From Hyperoodon ampullatus (taxonomy: Eukaryota > Chordata > Mammalia > Artiodactyla > Ziphiidae), in contig OX457068.1 in NCBI GenBank assembly GCA_949752795.1, positions 59,833,582-59,897,581 on the forward strand: a stretch of DNA of 64,000 bases. The letters run 5' to 3'. The notes beneath the pieces were generated by a model, which ran no database searches, was not told the origin of the DNA, and saw only the letters and a list, made by a program, of their open reading frames with translations. Made by a program: the position numbers and the translations under genes. This document shows positions 49,216-59,636 of the stretch, one piece after another (position 1 is the first letter of the stretch; every line of letters starts with the position of its first letter).

Positions 49216-51139
49216 TAGTACTCTTTGCATTGATGGTGTGGTGCTCTGAATGTCTACTTTCTAATTGCTCAGGCTCCTATAGGGAATACACAAGTGGTAA
49301 AGGGAAATTTTTGTCTTCTAAAATGTATTTGCTGGACAGCATGTGAAAGAAACTCAGCCATGGTGAAATGACCACTCTTACATGAGTTCAAGAAAGTCAG
49401 AGTGTGGTGAACATGAAGACGCGACACTCAGATCCCTTTAAGGAAAGACTTGCTGCCAGTTTTGAGAAGTGTGGTCAGCAGGCAGCTCCTTCTCACCTCT
49501 TCTAGGGCAGCCCAAATCCTATGTCTGCCAAGAGGGGATAAAATGCTGCCCTCACTTCAGCCTGACAGGGCATAGCCCTGATAGGTAATACTCACTCCAG
49601 ATCTCTGCCAACTTGGTAGAGCCCTGGTCAGGCGTACCTCTACCCAATTCTGTTTTTTCCTGCTTTGAATTTGAATTTTTTCTCTACCCAATTCTGTTTT
49701 CTCCTGCTTTCCTTTATGAAGATTGCTGATAAACGTCTTGTATCCTAACTATTTCAGCATCTTCATCCTAGAAACCACATCTGCAACAGAGAGCTGCCAT
49801 GCAGGGAGAACTAAAAAGAGCAGATATGCTGGGAAAGGCAGATCAGGAGTCAAAAAGGGAGTTATGATAGCTTTACATTTTCTGCTTTTATTCTCCTGAA
49901 CCCAGCTATATTCTGCCTTTTCATTCTGTGTGCCAACCTTGTAGATCAGAATAAATCACTATTATTATTTTTAGTATTAGCTTAATTTAATTCAAATCAG
50001 TTTCTGTTTTTACTAACCATAATCAAAATTATAACTGAATATGACTGAAAGCTGTATTTTGTGGTACTGGTAGAGACTATAACAAAAACAAAAAGAATAA
50101 AAACATTAACATGAGCTTATAAAGACAGGGAAGTAAGATTTCTGTTTGGAGCAGAAGAGACATGACCTCAGCCTGTGACAGGGTGGCCAGCTTGCTCTCA
50201 TAAAGGTACAGTCACCTGAGTGAGGATGACACCAGTAAGCAGAGCCAAGAGGTTGGGAGAGACAATTCCTGCTGATATCGTTGAGCTCCAAGTACAACGC
50301 TGCCAGACCCTTCTGCCTGTGGACTTATTCATGCTGTCTGTTCCTTCAGAATGCTTCACTCCCTTCTGTGCCTGGTGTCTAAAAGCTGCCCAGCGCACAG
50401 TAGGACCACAGTGAATGTGTGCTGGGTGTGTGGACGCTGTAGGCCACAGACAAGAATGGTCCAGGCAGTGATGAAACATGATAAAGTCTTCCGTTTGTTC
50501 ACAGCTCCCTGATCCTCCACCTCCTCCTGTGCTTCCTCATGTGGTGAGGTCATGCGTGGTGTCCCATCTCCCTCCTCTGGGACTAGCTCACTGGGCACCT
50601 AAAGCCAGAGATGTCTCATCCAATGGAAGGTGACCATGTCACTACCTGCTCATGGACCCCCTTCTCTTTAGAACAAAACCCACAGCCCTCCCTGTGGGAC
50701 TGTGCTTGGATTAATGAGGGCAACCAGAAGCAGCCATGGCCCAGCCAGCCAGTCTAGGCCCAAGGCTTACAGAACAGGAGATGGTCTCATGAGCACAGTG
50801 TTCTGTCATCAGGCCTAACTGTTTTCCAGCCCTGAACTGGGGGATGGTTAAGTTTGGAGACACAGAGCACAGTGCACCAGTGGAGGTGGTCTGGAAGCAA
50901 GTGGTGCTCATCCAACACCCCACTCCCCAGCCTCACTTGCAACACTCCAGCTTCTTACTGTACGGATGCCTGCTCTCCAATTCCTGTAGTCAAATCCACA
51001 TGTTGGGGCCCCTCCCCATGGGGAAAGGGGAGAGCAGAGCCCAAATCCTACATGATCGGAAACTCAGCTGCACAGGAAAGTGACCACACAACACACAGGT
51101 TGGTTCATGGGACATTGTTATCCTATTACAGACCCCTCA
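49216..51139. other. GC-richer single-copy DNA with a 44-base-period tandem duplication
   Basis: No gene recognised. 49638-49666 and 49682-49710 are 28/29 identical ('ctctacccaattctg...'), a local tandem duplication. 50150-51110 is clearly richer in GC than its surroundings and has several open frames of 60-100 codons on both strands, but none shows motifs or a likely protein, so I do not call them. 49440-49980 could be LTR-derived. Confidence 0.4.
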
Positions 51140-51365
51140 GTCATATTTTTTTTATCTTTCAATGAGAATTGTATTTATTAATAAAAATTATATATATTGA
51201 AGGTGTGCAACATGATGTTTTGATATAAATATACATTGGGAAATGATTTAGTAAAAACAATTAACATATCCACCACAAAAAGTTATCATTTTGTGTGTGT
51301 AGCAAGAACACTTAAGCTCTACTCTTTCAGCAAATTTCAAGTATACAGTGCAGTTAGGTAATACT
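51140..51365 (-). mobile_element. Old L1 3' UTR fragment, minus strand
   Basis: 'atatattgaaggtgtgcaac', 'attaacatatccaccacaaa' and 'agcaaatttcaagtatacag' match L1M-type 3' UTR sequence in reverse. The ends are blurred. Confidence 0.6.
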
Positions 51366-51997
51366 TTTTTTAATAAAGTAAACAACCCAGGGCAAAGAGG
51401 TATCCAGGATCAAGTTTATAAAGAGCCCTTCAATTAATGAAATGATGTATCTGTGGCAATTCCTTTCTAAAGACACCTGAAATCCTTACTTCTTTAATAC
51501 TAGTTAAGCTCAGGGTAAACTATAGAATAATTTTATGGCATTTCTTATAATTAACACTGGTCGCAGGGACCAAAAGTTCCCCTTGGACCTTATGGAAATG
51601 TTTGGTAATGTTAGTGCCAGAAGGTAATACACACTTTCTGCATTTCTGCCCTGCAATGCAGCAATTGTTGCCATTGGGAGTCATCGTGATAATTCTCTTA
51701 GGTCATTTTTCCATTTAGTTGTTCTCATTATCTCCAAGTACTGCATGACTACACGCTTCCCAAACTGCAAAATGCATAGCCCCAATTTTGTGAAGGGAGG
51801 ATGCAAAACAAAGTGTTTGTGATACATCTTTCTGGAGCATCAAGTTTATTGACAAGAATTGGAAGCACAAAGTAGCTGACAAGAGCTATCCCTCTCCTCC
51901 ACTAACATGGAAGACAGAGTGAGGGAAAGTTCCCCAGGAGATGCAGTTCAGTCTCTTAAGTTTCACCTAGATGGGGACTGAGGGGACAGACCTGCAG
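51366..51997. other. Single-copy DNA, no gene seen
   Basis: Nothing recognised, although 51880-51997 could be 3' UTR of the kinase pseudogene that follows on the minus strand. Confidence 0.4.
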
Positions 51998-53598
51998 TCA
52001 GGGTGGCCTCTACTCTCGTCCTCCAGGCGACTCCAAACCATCCTCTGAGCTGGCCATGTTTTGGATATGATGCTTCTGAAGGCCATGGATGTGCTGAGAA
52101 CACTCCCATCATCCACTGGACAAAGTCTCGGGGAGCACGGCCTGATCTTCCTGCTTTGGCCATCCATTCGGTATTACATTGGGCTCACTTTATTTTGACA
52201 CTTCTTGCTGGGCAGCCTGCAACATAGGTGTTTTAAAATAAAGTTCCAGAATCTCCCAGACACCTCCTGCTGTTTCTGGCTGTGGTCAGAGGGAGCAGCT
52301 GGGGACACTCTATCAGGCTCCCCAGCATGGGAGGAATTTCCAGAGTTGGACACATCCTGAGAGCAGCTGGTTCCTTCTTGAGCTCCAGTCCTGCTACTGG
52401 TGCTGCCGATGGAGGGGGATGCCCCAGGCCCTCACTGCGTGGACTGGGATGGGGATGGCAGTCCTCACCTCCAGGTTAGGTGGGGAATTGGCAGGCTCTC
52501 TGGCCTTCTGCCCTGACTCCTGGTCTTCCTGAAGCCACTCATTTTCTCCCTGTTCCAGCCATGTGGGGTTAAGAGGTTCACTCTTCACAGACAGACACCT
52601 CAGGCCTTGGGGAGGCTCAACCCTGTGGCTGTTGAGGTTAGTGAAAGGGGAGAGCCTCATAGTGATGGTGCAGACCCAACCTTGGATTCCTTGGAGCTCA
52701 TGCTGTCATGCCTCCTGCCTGTTCCTGAGTGGTGAACCTGGCTCCACTCCAATCCCAGGAACTCTTGTCACAAGACAGCTCACTGTACAGACTGAGTGGC
52801 TCCTCCTGGCCCATGTTCACCCATGAATGCCTCATTAAGTCACTTAAAGTGCCTCTGTTCCTGGGGTTGAGGGTCATCAATGTTTTCAAGAGATATTCTA
52901 TCTCTAAGGAGAGATAAAAGGGGATATAATGTTGCCCTTTCAAGGTTTGCTGCCCAGCTTCCAAAAGTTCTCTCCTCCAAAGGGTAGGGACCCAGTCATC
53001 TCTCGTCCACCATGGGGTTGGCATAGTTCTGGCCCAGGAAGAGTTCTGTGGCAGCATGAATGGGGCTGCCACAGAAGATATCAAGCTTGTCACACTAATT
53101 AAACTCATTGCTGAGGTCAAAGTCTGTAATTTTCATGTTCATCTTGGCATCAAAGGGGAGGCTCCCTGGCTTCAGGTCCTGGTGCATGATGCCCATCTGG
53201 TGGCAGTGCGGCAGAGCAGAAATCAGCTGCCAGAATGTGTCTCAGGCCTCTTCCTCTGTCATGTGGCCATGGTCCTGTACCTAGCTAGACATGTTCCCCC
53301 CACTGAGGTACTCCATGTCCAGGAACAACGTTTCCTCAGTGTCAGTCACCTCCAATAGCTGTACAGTATAGGGGTGATTCAGAACCTTCATAATGTAGAC
53401 ATACCAGAAAAGTCTCAGGAGGCTGGTGGAGCTCTGCTGACTTTTCTTAATGACCTTGATGGCTACCTCTGTCCCAGTCAGAATGTGTCAGGCCAGCTTC
53501 ACCTTGGAAATGTTACCTTCACCAATGGTGTGGAGGATCTCATAGTTGTCAATATGAACCTCCTCATCAACAGAGATGGCCTTGGGGCCCTGCATCAT
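51998..53598 (-). pseudogene. Decayed MARK / sperm-motility-kinase-like protein kinase, intronless
   Basis: A Ser/Thr kinase of the MARK (KIN1/PAR-1) group. It starts at ATG 53598-53596 behind a good 'gccaccatgatg' context. In order it shows the glycine loop ('HTIGEGNISKVKLA'), the VAIK lysine ('[13 protein letters not shown]'), '[10 protein letters not shown]', the catalytic loop HQDLKP (normally HRDLKP), DFD in place of DFG ('MKITDFDLSNE'), 'FCGSP' and the C-lobe 'IPFYLSLEIEYLLKTLM...LNPRNRGTL'. A C-terminal KA1-like end near 52000-52110 appears in two frames ('DFVQWMMGVFS', 'TSMAFRSIISK'). In-frame stops lie at 53488-53490, 53281-53283, 53242-53244 and 53095-53097, with frameshifts after. 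No introns, so probably a retrocopy. MARK versus SMOK is not settled. Confidence 0.82.
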
Positions 53599-53604
53599 GG
53601 TGGC

Positions 53605-54060
53605 CTGCTAACTACACCAACTAACAGCACTAACTAGCAATGCTAAGTATGGTAAGTGTACTAAATATACTAACAGTGCTAATATTAAAAATCTATATTA
53701 ACAATGCTAACTATACTAACTATGCTAATAAACAATATTAACTATACCAACTATGCTAACTATACCAACAATAATGACTATACTAACTGTACTAATACTA
53801 GCAATATTAGGGGAAAAAATAAGATAAAATGAGAAAAAGAACAAAGAAATAAAAGAAAGCAGGAAGAAAAAAGTGGGAAAAACAAAAAAAAATTGAGAAG
53901 AAAATTTTTTTAAAAAATGATAAAAAGACAAAAATAAAGAAAAATTAGAAAACAGGACAAAGAAAAATAAGTAAAATGAAAAGCAAAAGAAAACGAGAAA
54001 AATAAAAAAGGAGTAGAGAAAAAAATAAAGAAAACAAGATGGCAAAAACAAGGAGAAAAC
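53605..54060. repeat. Low-complexity block: 'ctaactata' repeats then A/purine-rich DNA
   Basis: 53605-53810 is built from short imperfect units of the type 'ctaactatac' and 'caactatgctaa'. 53812-54060 is nearly pure purine, A-rich with G ('aaagaaataaaagaaagcag'). It lies immediately upstream of the kinase pseudogene start. The 108-codon Phe-rich frame on its minus strand (53725-54051) is compositional. Confidence 0.8.
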
Positions 54061-54542
54061 ACAAGCTCACTGTGAGTCCAAGGACATCAGGTCACAAAAA
54101 GCATCTTCCTGGACTCTAAGGACAAAAAACCTAGGCCTAACCAGGGACTTAATGGCACCTTATGAGGTCAGAGAAAGAAATGGACCAATCATGGCTGGGG
54201 ATAAACCACAGTGTTTTGCTTTTTTTTTTTTTTTTTCTTTCATTTTTTGGTCTCAAGACCCCTTTATGCTTGGAAAAAAATGATCCCAAAGAGATTTTTC
54301 TTTATGTGTGTTATTACAGATTGGTATTTACTTTGTTAGACATTTAAATCTGTAGGATGCTTCAGTGACCTTTTCATTTCTAGTTTGAAAATCTGTAGGA
54401 ATTTTAAAGACCTCATAATATCTACACTTGAAATATTCAATTCCTTTTCCTTAAACTCTGATCTCAAAAAGACGTTACAACTTAACTGATATCAGGACAC
54501 TGTAGAAAAATTTTCTGTTGCATAAGACATGATAATGTATAT
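54061..54542. other. Intergenic DNA with an unclassified old repeat
   Basis: A T run at 54219-54237 is followed by 'tctcaagacccctttatgct' and 'atcccaaagagatttttctt', a sequence type I know from mammalian interspersed repeats but cannot assign to a family. Confidence 0.35.
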
Positions 54543-55325
54543 TATTAACATCCAGGATGATTTGCCAGGAAGTTCATTAGCAGATTTCTCATCAGGAACC
54601 TTGGAGATCAGATGGCTTGGGTTGATGTATTCAAAGTGTTGAAGGAAAGAAGCTGTCAACCAAGAATCTTATATCTAGCAAAACTGTCCTTCAAAAAGGA
54701 GGGAGAAATTAAGACATTCCCAGATAAAAAAGATAAAAACATATGATGCAAATATTTGCTACCTATAAGGGACTCACTTCAGATCCAAAGACAAAAAAAA
54801 GTTGAACATAGATAGAAAAAGATAGTCCATGCAAATAGTAACCAAAAGAAAGCAGGGGTGGCTGTACTAATATCAGACAAAATAGACTTTAAATCAGAAA
54901 AGTTTACAAGAGACAAAGAAGGACATTATATGTTAATAAGGGGTTCAATAGAGCAAGAAGGTAAAATCATAAACATTTACATACCTAAAGACAAGCAAAT
55001 GTGGACAGAACTGAAGGGGAAAATAGTTCTACATAATAGTTGGAGACTTCAATATTCAACTCTCAATGATGGATAAACAACCAGACAATAGAAATGAGGA
55101 GGTAGAGGACACAATACTGAACAATACAATAAACCAATTAGATCTAACAGACACACACAGAACCCTTCCCAACAACAGAACACATGTTCTTCTCAAATGC
55201 ATGTGAGACCTTCTCCAGGACAGACCATGTGTTAGGTCACAATTTGTCTCTGTAGATTTTAAAAGATTGTTATCGTACAAAGTATCTTCTCCAACTACAA
55301 TGGGATAACAGATATCAGAAACAGT

Positions 55326-55850
55326 GAGACTTCCCTGGCAGTCCAGTGTTTAAGACTTCACCTTCTGGGTTTCCCTGGTGGTAAAATGGATAAGAATTTG
55401 TCTGACAGTTCAAGGGGCATGGGTTCAAGCCCTGGTCTGGGAAGATCCCACATGCTGTGGAGCAACTAAGCCTGTGCACCACAACTACTGAAGCTCGCAT
55501 GCCTAGAACCCATGCTCTGCAACAAGAGAAGCCAATGCAATGAGAAGCCCATGCACCACAATGAAGAGTAGCCTCCACTCACCACAACAAGGGAAAACCC
55601 TCTTGCAGCAATGAAGACACAACATAGCCAAAAAGTAAACAAATAAAAATAAAATTAATTTAAAAAAATTAATTCAAAATAAAAAAAGAACTTCACGTTC
55701 CAATGCAGGGGGTGTGGGTTCAATCCCTGGTCAGGGAGCTAAGATCCCAAGTGCCTCAGGGCCTAAAAACCAAAACAAAACAGAAGCAATATTGTAACAA
55801 ATTCAATAAAGACTTTAAAAAAATGATCCACATCAAAAAAAAAATCTTTA
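55326..55850 (+). mobile_element. Older CHR-type SINE split by another SINE
   Basis: Head 'gacttccctggcagtccagt' at 55328-55365; the rest resumes at 55701 ('caatgcagggggtgtgggtt', 'gggagctaagatcccaagtg') and ends with the tail 'gactttaaaaaaatgatcca' near 55847. It is of the older CHR/Bov-tA-like type, by its 'ggtccagtg...taagac' head. Inserted in the old L1. Confidence 0.8.
55354..55700 (+). mobile_element. CHR SINE inserted into the older SINE
   Basis: Body at 55366-55640 ('gtttccctggtggtaaaatg', 'gggaagatcccacatgctgt') with an A/T-rich tail to 55687. Flanks 'gacttcaccttc' (55354-55365) and 'gaacttcacgttc' (55688-55700) look like its diverged target duplication. About 100 bases of its middle and end (from 'gcccatgcaccacaatgaag') differ from the young copies, so it is an older subtype. 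Confidence 0.82.
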
Positions 55851-56705
55851 AAAAGGAAGAATTTGTTATTAAAAAAAAAAAGAAAAAGAAACCAGCAACA
55901 GGAGAAAAAGTGGAAAATTCACAAATTTGTGGAAATTAAACCATTTTAAAGAACCACTGTGTCAAAGAAGAAAGCACGAGGGAAATTAGAAAATACTTAG
56001 AGATGAAGGAAAATGAAGCACAATACACCAAACATGGGAAACAGCAAAGCAGTGCTAAGGAGAAATTTATAGCTATAAACACATTTTTAAAACTCTCAAA
56101 TCAACAACCTAACTTCATGAAACTTAGGGAACTAGTAAAAGAAGAATGAACTAAACCTAATACTAGCAGAAGGAAGCAAATAATAAAGATTAGAGCAGAG
56201 ACAAAATAGAGAGGAGAAAATCAATAGAGAAAATCAACAAAACCCAAAATTGGTTCTTTGGAAAAACTAATAATGTTGACAAATCATTAGCTGGAATGAC
56301 TAAAGAAAAGGGAAGACAAATTATGAAAATCAGAAATGAACATGGGAGCATTATTACTGATGGTACAGAGATAAAAAGGGTTATGAAAAATTGTACTGTA
56401 ACAAATTGGATAACCTAGATAAAATGGACAAATCCCTAAAAGTATAAAACCTCCCAAGGCTGAATCACAAATAAATAGAAAATCTGAATAGACTCATAAC
56501 TAGTAAGGTGGTTGGATCAGTAATCAAAAACCTCTTTACAAAAAGAGCTCTGGAACAAATTGATAGCTGGCAAATTGATTCACAGGTGAATCATACGACA
56601 TTTAAAGAAGAAGTAACACCAATCCTTCTCAAAGTCATGCAAAAAAAATTCAGGGGAAAGAACACTTCCTAACTTATTCTGTGAGGCTGGCATTGCCTTG
56701 ATATC

Positions 56706-57062
56706 CCCCAAATATCTCTGGCTCATCTTCTAGACAGTCACCAGAGGATTTTACTAAAATATCCAGGCAGAGGTGTTCTTTGCCCAGTAACTTGAATCTG
56801 TTCCTCTAAGATCTTTCTACTTCCCTTCAGTCCCACCCCCTGATTCCTGGAGAGGGGAGAGGGGCTGGAGGTTGACACAATCACTAATGGCCAGTGATTT
56901 AGTCAGTCATGCCCATTGTACTGAAGCCTCCATAGAACCCCAGAATGATAAGGTTCAGAGAGTTTCCAGGTTGGTGAACTTGTGGAGATTTGGGAAGTAG
57001 AGAACTCAGAGGGCATGGAAGCTCTGTGCTCCTGAGTTATAACCTTTTATAATGTATAACAT
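56706..57062 (+). mobile_element. Probable LTR fragment (ERVL-like)
   Basis: 'gttgacacaatcactaatgg', 'tactgaagcctccatagaac', 'gagagtttccaggttggtga' and 'ctgagttataaccttttata' follow, in order, a known mammalian LTR pattern with its polyadenylation region at the right. I cannot fix the family. No internal retroviral genes are present. Confidence 0.5.
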
Positions 57063-57070
57063 TTTATAAT

Positions 57071-57152
57071 GAGACATCATTGCACTGAGAATATAACTGC
57101 AGCCACTGATTAGGTCAAAGGCTCCACACTGCCTTTCCATGCATTGGTGAAT
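57071..57152 (+). repeat. Left arm of an 82-bp inverted repeat
   Basis: The reverse complement of 58537-58618 with one mismatch (81/82), immediately after the LTR fragment. Because of it, the same peptide ('MERQCGAFDLIS') appears in a minus-strand frame here and a plus-strand frame near 58540. Neither frame is a gene. Confidence 0.95.
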
Positions 57153-57235
57153 GTAATATAGTGAAAAATAACTAAATAAATAAAGACTGGGGAGTGAGCA
57201 AGAGTGACAAGATTTTAACACTTTTTTTCTCCAGC

Positions 57236-57420
57236 CCCATTCTTTCTTTCTTTTTCTTTCTTCCTTTTTGCTGTCTTTTTCTTTCTCATTTTTTCTTTTC
57301 CTTTCTTTTCTTTCTTTCTTTCTTTCTTTCTTTCTTTTTTCCTTTCTTTTTTTTTTTTTGGCCTTAATTTCTTCTGTTTCTTTGTTCCCTGATAGTCTCT
57401 GCAACTTTTTTTGTTTTTTT
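57236..57420. repeat. (TTTC)n-rich low-complexity tract
   Basis: Runs of TTTC units at 57236-57290 and 57300-57345, then pure T. The Lys/Glu-rich minus-strand frame here (57006-57470) comes from this repeat. Confidence 0.93.
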
Positions 57421-58536
57421 GTTTTCTGATCCAACAACCTAAGAAGATTCCTGTGATGCCAGAAGAACAAATTGGAGTTTCTAAGGGTGGTACATTTATC
57501 TAGCCTGGGACATTACAAGGAACAGATAGTGCCAGAATTTCAGCTGATCTTGTATGTTATGACCAGGGTTGGTAATAGGGAAAAGGAAACAGATCATGAA
57601 CAAGAAAATTTAGGTCTTGCTGCATTTTATTTCATGTATAGGAGATTATGTCTACAGTTTAGTTAAGGTACATAATCGTATGATTTTTAGCCTAGCATCT
57701 CTCATGTTTCTCTTCTTTCTTCCTAGTTCAATGACATTTTTCTCATCCTCCAAACCCCTAATTTACTAGGTTGGGAACTCCACAAGAGGGAGAACCATAT
57801 CAATCCTTTTTACCGTGGTATCCCCAAAGCTAAGCATGAATGATAGGGAGACATTTCATTGTGTATTTGCCTGAAAATATGATTTTATTTATTAATAAGT
57901 GAATGTTTAGCTTTTTGTTACTACAACATATTTTATAGAGGTTGTTTTATTTCACCCTGATAACAGGAGTCAGGCCCCCAAAAGAGTTTCCCTCAGGCAG
58001 ATCCAGGGTATGAGTACAGTGGGATCTTCTGCATCTATAGCCATATATCTTTCCACTAACTACATCTACCTCCATGTTAGCAAGATCAGTAGCAGGCTGC
58101 AGAGATTGTTCCTCACTCAATTGGCTGCTTCCAATAGTGAGCGATAAAAGTAGTTTAACAAAGCTCCCTGGGATACAAGCAGATCAAAATGATAGATCCC
58201 TACTCCATTGGTTTTGTTTTGTTTTATTACCATGCAAATGAATGAAGAGCAAAGGGAGTTCTTCCAAGCCTAATTTTGTTTGTTGAGGAGGGAGGAATGA
58301 AGACATGATCAGAAGCCCCATTGAAGCCCAACTTCTAATGCTCCAATAGATCTGTAGTCTTTTGGAAATCAGATAGGTTGATAGAGCATCAGGATCTGGG
58401 AAAACTGAATACAGCAAGTGATGAATGAACGATTAGTGGTGACTAGGCAAGATTTCAAGCATCCTGGGAAGTGCAAAGTAGCAAATGCTCTAAAGAGAAA
58501 GCTTGTAAACTCAGGTCTTGTAAACCTGAGTGCAAA
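57421..58536. other. Spacer of the inverted repeat, with an L2 relic
   Basis: 57690-57880 resembles an L2 3' end on the + strand ('ttgggaactccacaagaggg', 'cgtggtatccccaaagctaa'). The rest is single-copy with no gene. Confidence 0.5.
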
Positions 58537-58618
58537 ATTCACCAATGCATGGAAAGGCAGTGTGGAGCCTTTGACCTAATCAGTGCCTGCAGTTATATTC
58601 TCAGTGCAATGATGTCTC
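58537..58618 (-). repeat. Right arm of the 82-bp inverted repeat
   Basis: Partner of 57071-57152, in opposite orientation, 1384 bases apart. The surrounding sequence looks single-copy and shows no junction at this arm, so this is the likelier source copy. Confidence 0.95.
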
Positions 58619-59636
58619 CTGATTGCCTGGCACATGTATTCTATGCTTCTCTTTTAATCTTTCAAGCTCTCTCTAAGTCTCTGTTCCCACCCCCTTACTT
58701 CCTATCTCTCTCATTAGTGGCCCAAACTGACAGCTGTACATGAGCCACGGTGCTACCCTAGCCCCCATGTTACACTCCATGCCCTCTTCCCCTATTTCTC
58801 CTAAAAATGATCCCTCATTTTAGATTATCCACAGTTTCCTAAATTACTACACACCATACTTCTAAGAATCACAAATATAATTTGAATGATATATAGCTAA
58901 GTGTTTTAATTTATACTGCTCTTTCTCTATGGCATTTTTTCAAGAAAATGTGTTTACAGTGTATGTACCTGCAGGTCGGGGGTTCTGTTTTTTAATTCTT
59001 CCAGGCGAATTAACATGTTACTAGATCACTAGGATGTACTTAATATAAAGTGACAGATTCATGTCTTATCAAGTATTATATAAACTATAAATTATATATA
59101 AACTATACATCAGTTTGTTCCCTCGCCCTATAAAAATATCTGTTCCTTACCCTTTCACAAATACCATTTGTCATTTTCAAGCTGCTTCTGGAAATGAAAA
59201 AGGCTTTGCTCTAAACATGAACAAACATAAATGCCATCAATAAAAAGACACTATAAATTACACACAGAGCCCCCTATCCATATCTAAATCCTTGTGTACC
59301 TGTTTGATACATTGACAAACCTTCTGTTTTTTATTTTACCATCTTGTTCATATTTTAGCAGCAAACTTTACACATTGGTATAAATGCATTTTTCGTGATA
59401 AATTTACTGAATTATTTTATATTACTCCATTTGTTTTTCCAAATTTGCATTCAGATAGGTGAGATTTAAGAAGAATTTTTTATATGAGCCACTTTGAGTT
59501 GCCTTAATGTAATGGTGCTTCATGAATCACTGGGTGAGTTTGAGCTGAGGTGTAACAGGATATTTATCTCCTATTGCCATGCCAATGACACCTTACCAGG
59601 ACATGACATAATGGGTGCTGTCTGGTTTAATAAAAG
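58619..59636. other. Single-copy AT-rich DNA, no gene seen
   Basis: No coding or repeat signal recognised up to the decayed frame at 59637. Confidence 0.4.

Larger units (their letters stand above)
54543..56705 (+). mobile_element. Old L1 (ORF1 end and ORF2 start), plus strand, with nested SINEs
   Basis: ORF1 C-terminal-like sequence ('ttatatctagcaaaactgtc', 'gagaaattaagacattccca') leads into ORF2 endonuclease sequence ('GVAVLISDKIDFK'-type at 54850-54900, 'acattatatgttaataagg'), then RT-upstream sequence to about 56705 ('ttggttctttggaaaaacta', 'cacttcctaacttattctgt'). Interrupted by SINEs at 55326-55850. Both ends are lost and all frames are broken. Confidence 0.8.

Noticed and set aside
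50198..51165. Cluster of 60-100 codon frames on both strands in GC-richer DNA
   Set aside because: The higher GC content lengthens chance frames; no shared frame, motif or splice pattern supports a gene.
53725..54051. 108-codon Phe-rich minus-strand frame resembling a membrane protein
   Set aside because: Simple consequence of an A/purine-rich low-complexity stretch read on the other strand.
57006..57470. 154-codon Lys/Glu-rich minus-strand frame
   Set aside because: Produced by the (TTTC)n tract plus one arm of the inverted repeat; no real protein features.
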